A stretch of DNA of 39,562 nt from Deltaproteobacteria bacterium (GTDB taxonomy: Bacteria > Myxococcota_A > UBA9042), in contig VGRO01000035.1 of assembly GCA_016875335.1 (NCBI GenBank), positions 1 to 39,562 of the forward strand, given 5' to 3'. Shown here piece by piece: positions 1 to 8,900 of this stretch. Made by a program: the position numbers and the translations under genes. Position 1 is the first letter of the stretch; every line of letters begins with the position of its first letter. The notes under the pieces are model-generated. The model did not search any database. It saw nothing but the letters and a program-made list of their open reading frames with translations, and was not told the origin of the DNA.

Positions 1-132
1 GGGCAGGGGCAGGGGCAGGCACAGGGACAGGCACAGGCACAGGGGCAGGCACAGGCACAGGGGCAGGGACAGGGGCAGGCACAGGGACAGGGGCAGGGGC
101 AGGGACAGGGGCAGGGACAGGGACAGGGGCAA
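1..132. repeat. Hexanucleotide tandem repeat at the left edge
   Basis: This is an imperfect array of 6-base units CAGGGG, CAGGCA and CAGGGA that runs without interruption to the window edge. The plus strand is a purine-rich G-tract array with many GGGG runs. The array lies directly beyond the 3' end of the minus-strand radical SAM gene. All three minus frames stay open through it and would read Leu-X, Pro-Cys or Val/Ala-Pro dipeptides, so it could be part of a further coding region outside the window. I infer that the assembly stopped here because of the repeat. Confidence 0.9.
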
Positions 133-188
133 CAACATTCTTGCTGGCCTGCTGCCGCCCCGACCTCGCCCCGGGACCCCGGTTCGCC

Positions 189-1727
189 CTACCCTTGCCC
201 CGGGCCGCCGCCCTCTTGCACGAAATGGTCTTGGCGCCGCGGGGTCGCCCAGCGCTGCAACACCGAGCGCTCGAAGGCGTCGGCGACCTGCAGGCGGCCC
301 ATCAGGAAGTCGAAAAGCCCCATGTACTTCTGGCACCACGTCGAGTCCGCCATGCGGCCGTGCAGGCTGCCCTGCTCGCAGTAGTTGTGCACCGGGCACA
401 CGCCGCACCATGGCTTGTAGGCGCAGGTCGCACAGTGCGGTTGCCCGTCGAGCGCAGAGGCCAGGACCATGGCCCGCACTTGCGGTCCGGCGATCGCGTC
501 GCGGTAGGCGGTGCTGGCCACGTCGCCCAGGCAGAAGCAGTCGTCGCCGCCGCGATCGACCATGCGGCCTTCGTCGCAGGTGAACAGCCTGCCGTCACTG
601 TTGTAGGCAATCTGGCCAATGCCGGCGCCGCACGGGCTGCGCAAGTCCAGGAAGTTGGGCTCAAAGTTGCCGATCACCTTGGCAACGAGCAGGGCCATGG
701 TGCGCTCGACGAAATCAGTGCCGCGGCGGTTGAGTTCGATGACGTGGTGGTAAGCCCGCGCGTAGAAATCGAGAAATTCGGCCATGGTGTAACCCAGCCG
801 AGCCTTGGTCGTGGCCGCCCAGCCGAAGGGATCGAGGTGGCGCAAGAAGATGCTGCGGCAACCCACCGTGACGTAGTGATCGAGCAGGCCCTCAGGGTCA
901 TCGAGGACCAGCCGGGTGATGGTCGGCAGGGCTTCGACCCGGTACAGGTTGGGGTCGAGGCCCTGGTCGCGGTAGCGCTGGTTGATGCGCGCCATCCAGC
1001 GCACGGTGGTGTCGTGCGAGGCGCCGTCGGACCACTTGCGCACGGCGTCGTGGACTGCCGGAGGTCCATCGAGCGAGGTGCAGATCTGCACCCGCCGGTC
1101 GATGAGGTAGTCGAGTTTGGCGTCGTCCATCAGGCTCAGGTTGCTCACCAGCGAGAACATGACGGACTTGCGGGCGAGCGCGTTTTTCTGCAGCGCATAC
1201 TCGATGATGTGCTCGACCACCGGCCAATTGGCTAGCGGCTCACCGCCCTGGAACTCCAGGGTCAGCGACGGCGACGGCGACTGGAATGCGAAATCGACCG
1301 AGCGCTCGGCGGTCTCGATCGACATGTCGGTGTGGGTGTGGTGCATGGGCGCGCGCGAGGCGTGGCAGTACTGGCAGGTGTGGTTGCAGCGCAGCGTGAC
1401 CACCAAAATGTGCAGGTTCGGTCCCGAGCGCAGGAACCGGGAACGTTCCGCGGTCTGGGCGACCACCGCGTCGCGGTCCAGTGCCTCGGCAACGAACCAC
1501 GCGGCCTGCAGTTGCGGCCACGCCGGGTCCTCGGGCCCGATCCGCCCCTGCACCAGCCGCAAAAAGGTCTCCGCATCGACCATCGCGTAGCGGCCGAAGT
1601 CGTTGGTCAGCACATAGGCGTCGCCCACCGCGCGGTAGCGGAAAGGCACCAGGCGGGCCCTGTCGCGGTGGACGGCATCGCGGCCGCGGCCCGCAGGCCC
1701 CATCGGAGGATTCGCCGGAGCGGACAT
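189..1727 (-). CDS. hxsB: Radical SAM/SPASM peptide maturase, HxsB-like
   Basis: This 512-residue cytoplasmic enzyme looks like HxsB of the His-Xaa-Ser system, one of a pair of radical SAM maturases thought to modify a peptide or protein substrate. The ATG at 1727 is preceded by AAGGAG at good spacing. The N-terminal part (residues 25-60) has the family's 'PFRYR...YVLTNDFGRY' opening. The radical SAM cluster motif CX3CX2C is Cys114, Cys118 and Cys121. The C-terminal third has a cysteine-rich SPASM region, including CATC, CGVC and further single cysteines, for auxiliary Fe-S clusters. The usual partners HxsA, HxsC and HxsD are not in the window. They could lie beyond the repeat at the left edge. 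The gene is divergent from the cytochrome maturation operon. The radical SAM/SPASM call is firm. The HxsB assignment is from remembered family features. Confidence 0.75.
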   Translation of the reverse strand: MSAPANPPMGPAGRGRDAVHRDRARLVPFRYRAVGDAYVLTNDFGRYAMVDAETFLRLVQGRIGPEDPAWPQLQAAWFVAEALDRDAVVAQTAERSRFLRSGPNLHILVVTLRCNHTCQYCHASRAPMHHTHTDMSIETAERSVDFAFQSPSPSLTLEFQGGEPLANWPVVEHIIEYALQKNALARKSVMFSLVSNLSLMDDAKLDYLIDRRVQICTSLDGPPAVHDAVRKWSDGASHDTTVRWMARINQRYRDQGLDPNLYRVEALPTITRLVLDDPEGLLDHYVTVGCRSIFLRHLDPFGWAATTKARLGYTMAEFLDFYARAYHHVIELNRRGTDFVERTMALLVAKVIGNFEPNFLDLRSPCGAGIGQIAYNSDGRLFTCDEGRMVDRGGDDCFCLGDVASTAYRDAIAGPQVRAMVLASALDGQPHCATCAYKPWCGVCPVHNYCEQGSLHGRMADSTWCQKYMGLFDFLMGRLQVADAFERSVLQRWATPRRQDHFVQEGGGPGQG

Positions 1728-1767
1728 GGAGGGCTCCTTGACGGGTTTTCGGCAGCTCTCGCGTGCC

Positions 1768-1781
1768 GCCGATTTTTCGGC
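1768..1781. promoter_or_regulatory. Palindrome GCCGATTTTTCGGC, candidate activator site
   Basis: This is a perfect 5-base inverted repeat (GCCGA/TCGGC) around TTTT. The same sequence or a close variant recurs in other intergenic regions of the island, usually 100-300 bases upstream of a sigma-54-type promoter. This copy is the farthest of that set, about 450 bases upstream of the promoter at 2230. Its role as an enhancer site is inferred. Confidence 0.4.
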
Positions 1782-1981
1782 AACCAAGTGGGCCGCGCCC
1801 TGACCGGCGCTTGTCGTGGCGGTGTGCGTCGCCACCCCAACTGCCCGGGTGCGCCCTGCGCGGGCGGGCGGGCGACCCACCCGAAAGGATGGGGCCTGGC
1901 CGCGTGGCTTGCGTCACGGGACCGTCACCGATGGCCGGGTGCCGGGCCCAAGGCGCACCGCCAGCGAATCGGGGCGCAGAT

Positions 1982-1995
1982 GACGATTTTTCGGC
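1982..1995. promoter_or_regulatory. Variant palindrome GACGATTTTTCGGC
   Basis: This copy differs by one base from the GCCGATTTTTCGGC element and lies about 235 bases upstream of the sigma-54 promoter at 2230-2245. That distance is typical for sites bound by NtrC-type activators. The binding role is inferred. Confidence 0.4.
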
Positions 1996-2229
1996 ATTCG
2001 GCCGCCGGAGAACCGGCACGCACGGGTCACGCTTATTTTCAACGACATGCATTCCGGTGACAGACTCGGCCGCAGCCAATGTGCCTGCGAGCGCCAAGGT
2101 CCATGCGCCGATGACGGCCAGGGTTGACCGACGCCCGGCAATCCAGGCCGCGGAGCCCTCGCGAAACTCACGCATTGTTTCATGGGCTTGATGTCCATGC
2201 GCCGAAAGACCGGCGGCCCAGGCCGCGGT

Positions 2230-2245
2230 TGGCAAGGATCTTGCA
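2230..2245 (+). promoter_or_regulatory. Sigma-54 promoter of the resB-ccsA-decaheme operon
   Basis: The sequence TGGCAA-GGATC-TTGCA matches the -24/-12 consensus TGGCAC-N5-TTGCA at all but one position. The invariant GG and GC are exactly ten bases apart. Transcription would start near 2256. This rules out the upstream ATG codons at 2182-2197 and supports GTG 2338 as the first start codon. Confidence 0.75.
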
Positions 2246-2337
2246 AAGGGACCGCCCGGAGGTTCGACGTGCCGACCGTCCCGTGCCCGACCCGAAACGA
2301 CCGACCCGCTCGCCCTGCCTGCGCGACCTGTGCGCGG

Positions 2338-2958
2338 GTGGCCGCCCGCCCCGCGACGCCTCAAGCGCGGGCCCTTCTGGCGACCCTGGCGTGGGCGTGG
2401 ATGGCGTTGTCGGCATGCGGAAACGACCACGTCACCCACGCGCGCGTTCCCAAAGCGGCCGCGCCGGCACACGCCCACGACGTGGATCCGGGCGGGGCCA
2501 CCGTCGAACCTCCCCCAACCGCCGCGGCACCGGTACAGGCCGAGGTCCGACCGACCTGGACGCTGCCGCAGCACTGGAAGCAGACGGCAGGCAACGGCAT
2601 GCGGTTTGCGACCGTGCAGCCCGACGGGCCGGGCGCCCCCGACATCACCGTGGTCATGCTGGGCGGCGCGGCCGGCGGCGAACTCGCCAATGTCAACCGC
2701 TGGCGCGGACAGGTTGGCCTCGGCCCGGTCGACGACGCCGCGTTGCCAGGCTTGCGGACCACGGTGACCTCGAAAGCTGGACCGGTGCAGGTCTATGACT
2801 TCTCGGGAACGGGCACAGACGCGGTGCGCATGCTCGCGGCGATCTGGATCGACGCCAACGGCAACTCCTGGTTTTTCAAGACCAACGCCGGGCCTGCCGC
2901 GGTGCAGGCGGTTCGACCGGGGCTGCTCACCCTGCTGGAGACCTTGCGCCTTGAATGA
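2338..2958 (+). CDS. Lipoprotein upstream of ResB, function unknown
   Basis: This is a predicted 206-residue lipoprotein that opens the cytochrome maturation operon. The GTG at 2338 was chosen because it lies downstream of the sigma-54 start site and gives a normal signal peptide with a hydrophobic core ending in a lipobox-like L-S-A-C at Cys27. The reading frame is open back to 2182. An Ala/Pro-rich linker follows the lipobox. The globular part contains a 'TWTLPQHW' opening, 'GGELANVNRWRGQ' in the middle and 'NSWFFKTN' near the end. The protein at 9447-10169 shares the same order of motifs and is a paralog. From memory, proteins of this type often sit next to ResB and CcsA in Planctomycetes, Verrucomicrobia and former Deltaproteobacteria. 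The stop overlaps the start of resB, which suggests translational coupling and a role in haem delivery or cytochrome assembly. That role is inferred. Confidence 0.75.
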   Translation: MAARPATPQARALLATLAWAWMALSACGNDHVTHARVPKAAAPAHAHDVDPGGATVEPPPTAAAPVQAEVRPTWTLPQHWKQTAGNGMRFATVQPDGPGAPDITVVMLGGAAGGELANVNRWRGQVGLGPVDDAALPGLRTTVTSKAGPVQVYDFSGTGTDAVRMLAAIWIDANGNSWFFKTNAGPAAVQAVRPGLLTLLETLRLE

Positions 2959-4141
2959 CCAAGCCAACAAGCACTGGGGTACAGCGCTGCTCGATGCCCT
3001 GACCTCGCTCAAGCTGGCCATCGTGCTATTGACTCTGTTGATGGTCTTGGTGCTGGCGTGCACCTTGGCGCAAGTGGACCTCGGCACCCACGGCGCCGTC
3101 GAGCGCTACATGCGCAGTTGGCTGGTGTGGTGGCGACCGGACGGGGCTTCGTGGTCGATCCCGGTGCTGCCGGGAGGGGCGCCGGTGGGCGGCTTGCTCA
3201 TCCTGAACCTGTCAGTGGCCCAGATCCGGCGGCTGCAGTTGACGTGGCGCAAGTCGGGTCTGTGGCTGCTGCACATCGGCCTGGTCCTGTTGGTCGCCGG
3301 CGAGTTCGTCTCGGCGATGTTGCAGGTGGACGCGCGCCTGACCTTCGAGGAGGGCCACAGCGCCAACTTCGTCGAGCGCACCCGCGAATACGAACTCGCC
3401 GTCGTGGACACCACGGACGCGGCCTACGACGACGAATACGGCGTGCCGCAGTCGTTGCTGCTGGCGGGCGGCTCCATCGCCATCGCCAAGACGCCCTTGC
3501 AACTCAAGGTGGTCGCCTACATGCGCAATAGCGAGCTGCGCAACCGCACCGACAAGGATCCCAAGTCGCTGGCCACCGCTGGCGTGGGTCCCGAGATCGC
3601 GGTACAGCAGTTGCCGCCGGTGACGGCGGACGACGCCCAGGACACGCCTTCGGCCCTGATCGACGTGCACGCCGATGGGGTCAGCAAGGGCGTGTTCCTG
3701 GTCAGTGCCGGCATTTCGGCGCAGCAGGGCTTCAGCCACGCGGGCCGCCACTACCGCATCGACCTGCGCCTGCGCCGCGAATATCTGCCGTATTCGCTCA
3801 CGCTCAAAGACTTCAGCCACGACGTGTACCCGGGCACCGACATCCCCAAGAACTTCTCGAGCTTGGTGCGCCTGGTGCATCCGGGCAGCAGCGAAGACCG
3901 CACGGTGCTCATCTCCATGAACCAGCCGCTGCGCTTTGAAGGTCGGACCTTCTATCAGTCCAGTTTCGGCAAGAACGACACGTTAAGCGTGCTGCAGGTG
4001 GTGCAGAACCCTGGGTGGCTGATGCCGTACGTGTCGTGCACGCTGGTCACGTTGGGGTTGATCGTGCATTTCTCGTTCAGTCTTGGTCGGTTGCAGCGAA
4101 GGCGGGTCCGCGCCGCCGCAGCGGCGGTGGGGGCGACATGA
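2951..4141 (+). CDS. resB: ResB-like cytochrome c biogenesis membrane protein
   Basis: This is a 396-residue ResB/Ccs1-type subunit of the system II cytochrome c synthetase, which works with CcsA to attach haem to apocytochromes outside the inner membrane. It has a transmembrane segment near residues 12-37, a second near 80 and a third, 'WLLHIGLVLLVAGEF', that carries a histidine. A large periplasmic domain follows, and the last segment, 'VTLGLIVHFSF', carries the second conserved histidine. The start is taken as TTG 2951, which overlaps the upstream stop by eight bases and has GGAG about ten bases before it. Longer readings would lie inside the upstream lipoprotein. The gene ends in an ATGA overlap with ccsA, so the two are coupled. 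The family call is confident. Confidence 0.9.
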   Translation: MNDQANKHWGTALLDALTSLKLAIVLLTLLMVLVLACTLAQVDLGTHGAVERYMRSWLVWWRPDGASWSIPVLPGGAPVGGLLILNLSVAQIRRLQLTWRKSGLWLLHIGLVLLVAGEFVSAMLQVDARLTFEEGHSANFVERTREYELAVVDTTDAAYDDEYGVPQSLLLAGGSIAIAKTPLQLKVVAYMRNSELRNRTDKDPKSLATAGVGPEIAVQQLPPVTADDAQDTPSALIDVHADGVSKGVFLVSAGISAQQGFSHAGRHYRIDLRLRREYLPYSLTLKDFSHDVYPGTDIPKNFSSLVRLVHPGSSEDRTVLISMNQPLRFEGRTFYQSSFGKNDTLSVLQVVQNPGWLMPYVSCTLVTLGLIVHFSFSLGRLQRRRVRAAAAAVGAT

Positions 4142-5931
4142 AAGGGCAGCGGTGGCTCGTGGCGTTGACCGCCGTAACCGCAACCCTGATTGCGGCGAGC
4201 GGCTTTTTCGGGGACCGCAAGGGCCGGCAGGGCGTCGACGTGGTCGCGTTCGGCGAATTGCCGGCGCAGGAGGGCGGCCGCGTCAAGCCCATCGACACAC
4301 TTGCGCGCAACGCCCTGCTGATGATTCGCAGCAAGCAGACGGTGCGGGCCGATGGCCGGACGCTGTCGGCGAGCGAATGGCTGCTCGACGCGATGTTCCG
4401 GCCGCAGTTGGCGGACACCTATGCGATTTTCGTGGTGGACGACCCCGACGTGCTCGGGCTGATGGGCATGCCGCAATCGGCGGAGCGGTACTACAGCTTC
4501 GACAAGCTGCGCGACCACACCGGCAAGCTGCAATCGCAGGCCAGCGCCGCGCGCCGCGTCGACCCCAAGCAGCGCACCCGCTTCCAGGCGGCGGTGGTCC
4601 ACCTTTTCGACCGCCTGTACCTGTACTACCGCATCAAGCACACGCTGCAGATCGAGGGTGGCGCCGGGCTTTCCGACGAGTTGGCGCGCGCGCACACCCA
4701 AGCCGGGCAAGAGCGCGCGCAGGCCATCGCCGAACTCGCCTACTTCCGGGTGTTGCCGCCGACGGCCAAGGGCGGCTGGCGCAACATCGGCGAAGGCTTG
4801 GCGGCCCTGCACGCGGGCACGCCGCAGCCGGGGTTGGAGCTCTACGCCGCCATGCAAAAGGCCTACGTGGCGGGCGATGGGGCAAACTTCGACGCGGCTG
4901 TCGCCAAGATGCTGGCGCTCGGCCGGGCGGCTGACCCGACGGCGCTCGGCATCGCCGCGCACGAGTTGCAGTTCAACCGCGCGCAACCGTTCTACAACGG
5001 CATGGTCCTGTACGTCGCGGCGCTGCTGGTGCTTTTCGCCAGTTGGGCGTGGCGACCGCAGACGCTGCGGCCAGTGGCCTACGTGCTGCTGGCCGCGGGC
5101 CTGCTGTTGCACACGGGCGGTCTGGTGTCGCGCACCATCCTGCAAGGCCGTCCGCCGGTGACCAACCTGTACTCGTCGGCGGTGTTCGTGGGCTGGGGCG
5201 CAGCGGTGCTGGGCGCGGTGCTGGAGCGCTTGTACCGCAACGGCTTTGGTGCGGTGGTCGCGGCGGCCAGCGGCTTTGTTTCGCTCATCGTCGCCCATCA
5301 CCTCGCGGCCGACGGCGACACCATGGAGATGATGCGCGCCGTGCTCGACAGCAACTTCTGGCTCGCCACCCACGTCATCACCATCACCATCGGCTACAGC
5401 GGCACGTTCGTCGCGGGCGCCATCGCGGCGGGCTGGGCGATTCGCCGTCACGCGCTGCGCAGTCTGGACCCCGAGGCCGGCAAGGCGCTGGCGTCGATGA
5501 CCTACGGCATCCAGTGTTTCGCCCTGCTCTTCAGCTTTGCCGGAACGGTGCTCGGCGGCATCTGGGCCGACCAGTCGTGGGGCCGCTTTTGGGGCTGGGA
5601 TCCCAAGGAAAACGGGGCTCTGCTCATCGTGCTGTGGATCGCCATCGTGCTGCACGCGCGCTGGGGCGGCTACATCCGCGAGCGCGGCCTGATGGCCATG
5701 TCGATCGCCGGCATGGCGATCACGGCGTTCAGTTGGTTCGGCGTCAACATGCTCGGCGTCGGTCTGCATTCCTATGGTTTTACTGACAAGGCCTTCAGCG
5801 CACTCGCTGCGTTCATGGGCCTGTGTCTGCTGTTGCTGGGCCTGAGCCTGGCGCCCCCTCGATTCCGCTTGGTTCGAACGTTGGCGGCGGGCCTGCCCGT
5901 TCAACACGGTGCCGCGACACCGCATGGGTGA
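4138..5931 (+). CDS. ccsA: CcsA-like haem handling and ligation protein
   Basis: This 597-residue integral membrane protein belongs to the CcsA/CcmC/CcmF haem-handling group and forms the system II synthetase with ResB. Residues 1-24 form a first membrane segment. A long extracytoplasmic region of about 270 residues follows and begins with an 'AFGELPAQEGGRVKPIDTLAR' stretch. The rest is a series of hydrophobic segments. The haem-presenting WWD motif is visible as 'WADQSWGRFWGWDPKENG', and histidines stand at the edges of neighbouring segments. The ATG overlaps the resB stop (ATGA) and the TGA is four bases before the decaheme start. Co-transcription with one cytochrome suggests a maturation system dedicated to this island. 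The long N-terminal insert is unlike short CcsA proteins but is known in some lineages. Confidence 0.9.
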   Translation: MKGQRWLVALTAVTATLIAASGFFGDRKGRQGVDVVAFGELPAQEGGRVKPIDTLARNALLMIRSKQTVRADGRTLSASEWLLDAMFRPQLADTYAIFVVDDPDVLGLMGMPQSAERYYSFDKLRDHTGKLQSQASAARRVDPKQRTRFQAAVVHLFDRLYLYYRIKHTLQIEGGAGLSDELARAHTQAGQERAQAIAELAYFRVLPPTAKGGWRNIGEGLAALHAGTPQPGLELYAAMQKAYVAGDGANFDAAVAKMLALGRAADPTALGIAAHELQFNRAQPFYNGMVLYVAALLVLFASWAWRPQTLRPVAYVLLAAGLLLHTGGLVSRTILQGRPPVTNLYSSAVFVGWGAAVLGAVLERLYRNGFGAVVAAASGFVSLIVAHHLAADGDTMEMMRAVLDSNFWLATHVITITIGYSGTFVAGAIAAGWAIRRHALRSLDPEAGKALASMTYGIQCFALLFSFAGTVLGGIWADQSWGRFWGWDPKENGALLIVLWIAIVLHARWGGYIRERGLMAMSIAGMAITAFSWFGVNMLGVGLHSYGFTDKAFSALAAFMGLCLLLLGLSLAPPRFRLVRTLAAGLPVQHGAATPHG

Positions 5932-5935
5932 TGTC

Positions 5936-8900
5936 ATGAAAAACATTTCGCTTCTGGCGCTCTGGCACCACCTCGTGCCGGTCGGCGCCGCGTTCTGCCT
6001 GGTGGCTTGCGCCGCTGAACCCGGAGCTGCGGGCAAGGACGGCGCCACCTGCACGCTCACCGACAAGGGGGGCGGCATCAAGGAGATCAAGTGCGGGGAC
6101 AGCCCCGCCATCACCATCGTCGACGGCTCCGCCGGCAAGGACGGCAAGAACGGCATCGACGGCAAGAACGGCCAGGACGGCACTGCGGGCAAGGACGGCG
6201 CTGCGGGGGCCGCGGGCAAGGAGGGAGCCGCCGGGGCCGCGGGCAAGGACGGCACGCCGTGCGAGGTCAAGGACAACGGCAACGGCACCAAGACCGTCAC
6301 CTGCGGCAGCTACTCGGTCACCCTGGCCGACGGCGCCACCGGCACCACGGGCAAGGACGGCAAGGACGGAAAGGACGGCGCCGACGGCAAGCCCTGTGAA
6401 GTCAAGGACAACGGCAATGGGACCAAGACCATCACCTGCGCCGGCATCACCGTCGACCTGCCCTCTGGCCCGACGGGAACCACCGGCCCGGCCGGCCCCG
6501 CAGGTGCCGCTGGCGCCGCTGGCAAGCCCTGCACGGTGACCGACGGCGGCATGGGCCTCAAGACCATCGTGTGCGCCGACGGCACCAAGGTCACGGTCGC
6601 CGACGGTGCCCTCGCCAACGACTGGAAGATCGACCGCTTCCATGGCACCAAGTACTTGCAGACCAGCGGCAACTTCAAGACCAACGGCAAGATCCTGGCC
6701 AAGGCCGTCATCACCGGCGCGACGGCCGATGCCGCGGGCAAGGTCGTGGTCAAGTTCAAAGTCAACAATCCGGACAAGGCGCCCGGCGTGGCCGGCGACC
6801 CCATCACCACGCTGACATCGGTGTCGTCCAACATCGCCAAGCTGGTGCCTGCCGGCAACGGCGACGCGTCGAGCATGTGGGTGCCCTACATCCAGAACCC
6901 GGCGGCAGTCACGGTCACGACGGCGACCGCGGGGCCGTGGCCCAACCCGGCGGGCTACACGGTCTATCAGGCCGGCAGCGACACCGCCAACGCCGACCCG
7001 ACCAAGGGCGGCACGCTGGTCAACAACGGCGACGGCAGCTACGTGTACACCTACTTCCGCAACATCGCGGCGGTCAAGCTGGCGGCGCTGACCACCCCGG
7101 TCACGCCAGAGCAGGTCATCAGCTACGACCGTTCGCTCAAGCACCGGGTGCAGATCATGATGGGCGGCAGCACCGGCCCCACTGCCAATGCCATCTTCGA
7201 TTTCGTGCCGGACGGCAGCACCACCAACGCCCTGGTCACCCGCGACATCGTCGACACCGAGACCTGCAAGAGCTGCCACGGCTGGGACTTCCGCGCCCAC
7301 GGCGGCAACCGCCTCGAGGTCGACGGCTGCGTGGTCTGCCACAACCCGAGCACGGCCGACCCGCAGAGCGGCAATACCGTCGATTTCAAGGTCATGATCC
7401 ACAAGATCCACGCCGGCGCCCACATGTCGAGCATCAAGGGCGCCGACGGCATTGTGTTCAACGACCCGGCCACCGCGGCGGATGAATCGGCGGACAACGG
7501 TAAGTACGACATCTGGGGCTTCGGCAACACCAAGTGGACGTGGTGGAAGGTCGGCTTCCCGGCCATCACCGAGAACTGCGAGAAATGCCACCAAGGCAAG
7601 GCTCCACAGGCGGACAACTGGAAGAAGGTGTACTCGCGCGCCGCCTGTGGCAGTTGCCACGACACGGTCAACTGGGCCGATGGTACGGGCCACAAGGGCG
7701 GCAAGCAGGCGAGCGACGACGGCTGCAAGAACTGCCACCAAGCGGGCGGTCTCGCGCAGGACACTGTCGACGCCCACAACTGGACGGTCAAGGATTTCCG
7801 CAACATCCCTGAGTTCACCGCCAAGGTGACGGTGTCCACGCCCAAGAACGGCACGCACTTCGTCGCGGGCGAGGCGCCAACGGTCACCATCCAGCTATCT
7901 GACGAGACCGGCAAGCTGCTCGACCACACGACCATCGTCGAGGACGACGCCGTCGAGCCGTGCCCCACGGCCGCCGCCAAGGACTGCACGCCGCGCGACG
8001 GCAAGTTCCGCGCGGCACAGCTCTTCGTGCACGGGCCGCGCAGCGACCGCAACCCGGTGCTGACCACCGCGGCCCGCGCGCAGATCTTCTCCGCGACGGC
8101 CGGACCGTGGGACCTGAGCGGCACACCGACGGCGACCGCGTTCCAAATCAAGATCGACGGCGGCCGGGACCTGTGGAGCAAGGCCACGCCGAGCACCGAC
8201 AACTCGGTCATCAAGCCGTTCGACACCTACCAGCCCGGCAACATCACGCTGACCACGACCGCGACCAGCTTCACCAACAAGGCCGCTGTCACCCCAGCCG
8301 ATTTTGCCAAGTGGCTCAACGCCAACGCGCAGTTCAAGGCGCGGGCCGTCGCCTGGGTCGACGCCGCGACCGGCAAGCTCGGCATCCGCAGCCGCAACCT
8401 CGGCGAGACCTACTCGGTGCAGTTGCAGACCGGCACGTTCACGACGCTGCTTTTCAACAACGACACCGCCTACAAGAGCACGACGGGCTTCACGCCGGGC
8501 AACAACTGCAGCAAGCGCATCGTCGCGGCCAACGAGGACCCCCAAGTCACCCGGACGGTCGAGTCGATCACCTACCAGCTCGATCCAGTGGACGATTTGC
8601 GGACCGGCACCTACACCGCGGACATCGAGTTTGCGGATCGCGGCAACTCGAGCGGCACCAACTACAAGACCCCCACCGTCGCGCAAGCCAAGTTCCAGGT
8701 CGGCACTGCGACGCCGGAAAAACTGGTCGCCGACGGCTGCGCGAATTGCCACCAGCACAACGGCAAGGGCCTCGTGGTCGACGCCCGGCGCCACAACAAG
8801 CACCTGAGCAACGACGCGCTGGACCGCTGCGGAAGCTGCCACGACTACCAGTCGCAGAACCCGGTGGGCCTGGACTGGAGCGGCGCCCGGCCGATCAGCA

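Larger units (their letters stand above)
1728..2337. other. Divergent intergenic region with regulatory signals
   Basis: This gap separates hxsB from the plus-strand cytochrome maturation operon. It holds the palindrome GCCGATTTTTCGGC at 1768-1781, a near copy at 1982-1995 and a sigma-54 promoter at 2230-2245 reading right. A weak minus-strand -24/-12 lookalike (AGGCAC-N5-CTGC) lies at 2072-2086 and could serve hxsB through a long leader. Some frames are open here, but their codon third positions are less GC-rich than the neighbouring genes and they lack a ribosome binding site. I see no convincing gene. Confidence 0.6.

Noticed and set aside
2072-2086. Possible minus-strand sigma-54 site AGGCAC-ATTGG-CTGC for hxsB
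   Set aside because: Each element has one mismatch and the leader would exceed 300 bases. It was noted in the intergenic entry but not called.
1914-2180. Minus-strand frame with a signal-peptide-like start (ATG about 2174), possibly a precursor for the radical SAM enzyme
   Set aside because: It has no ribosome binding site, its codon third positions are less GC-rich than those of true genes here, it runs on into hxsB without a stop, and it has no His-Xaa-Ser repeats.
3955-6300. Long antisense frame of 781 codons opposite ccsA and the decaheme gene
   Set aside because: It is a shadow of high-GC coding sequence. The product is low-complexity, the sense strand encodes clear families, and there is no ribosome binding site or domain.
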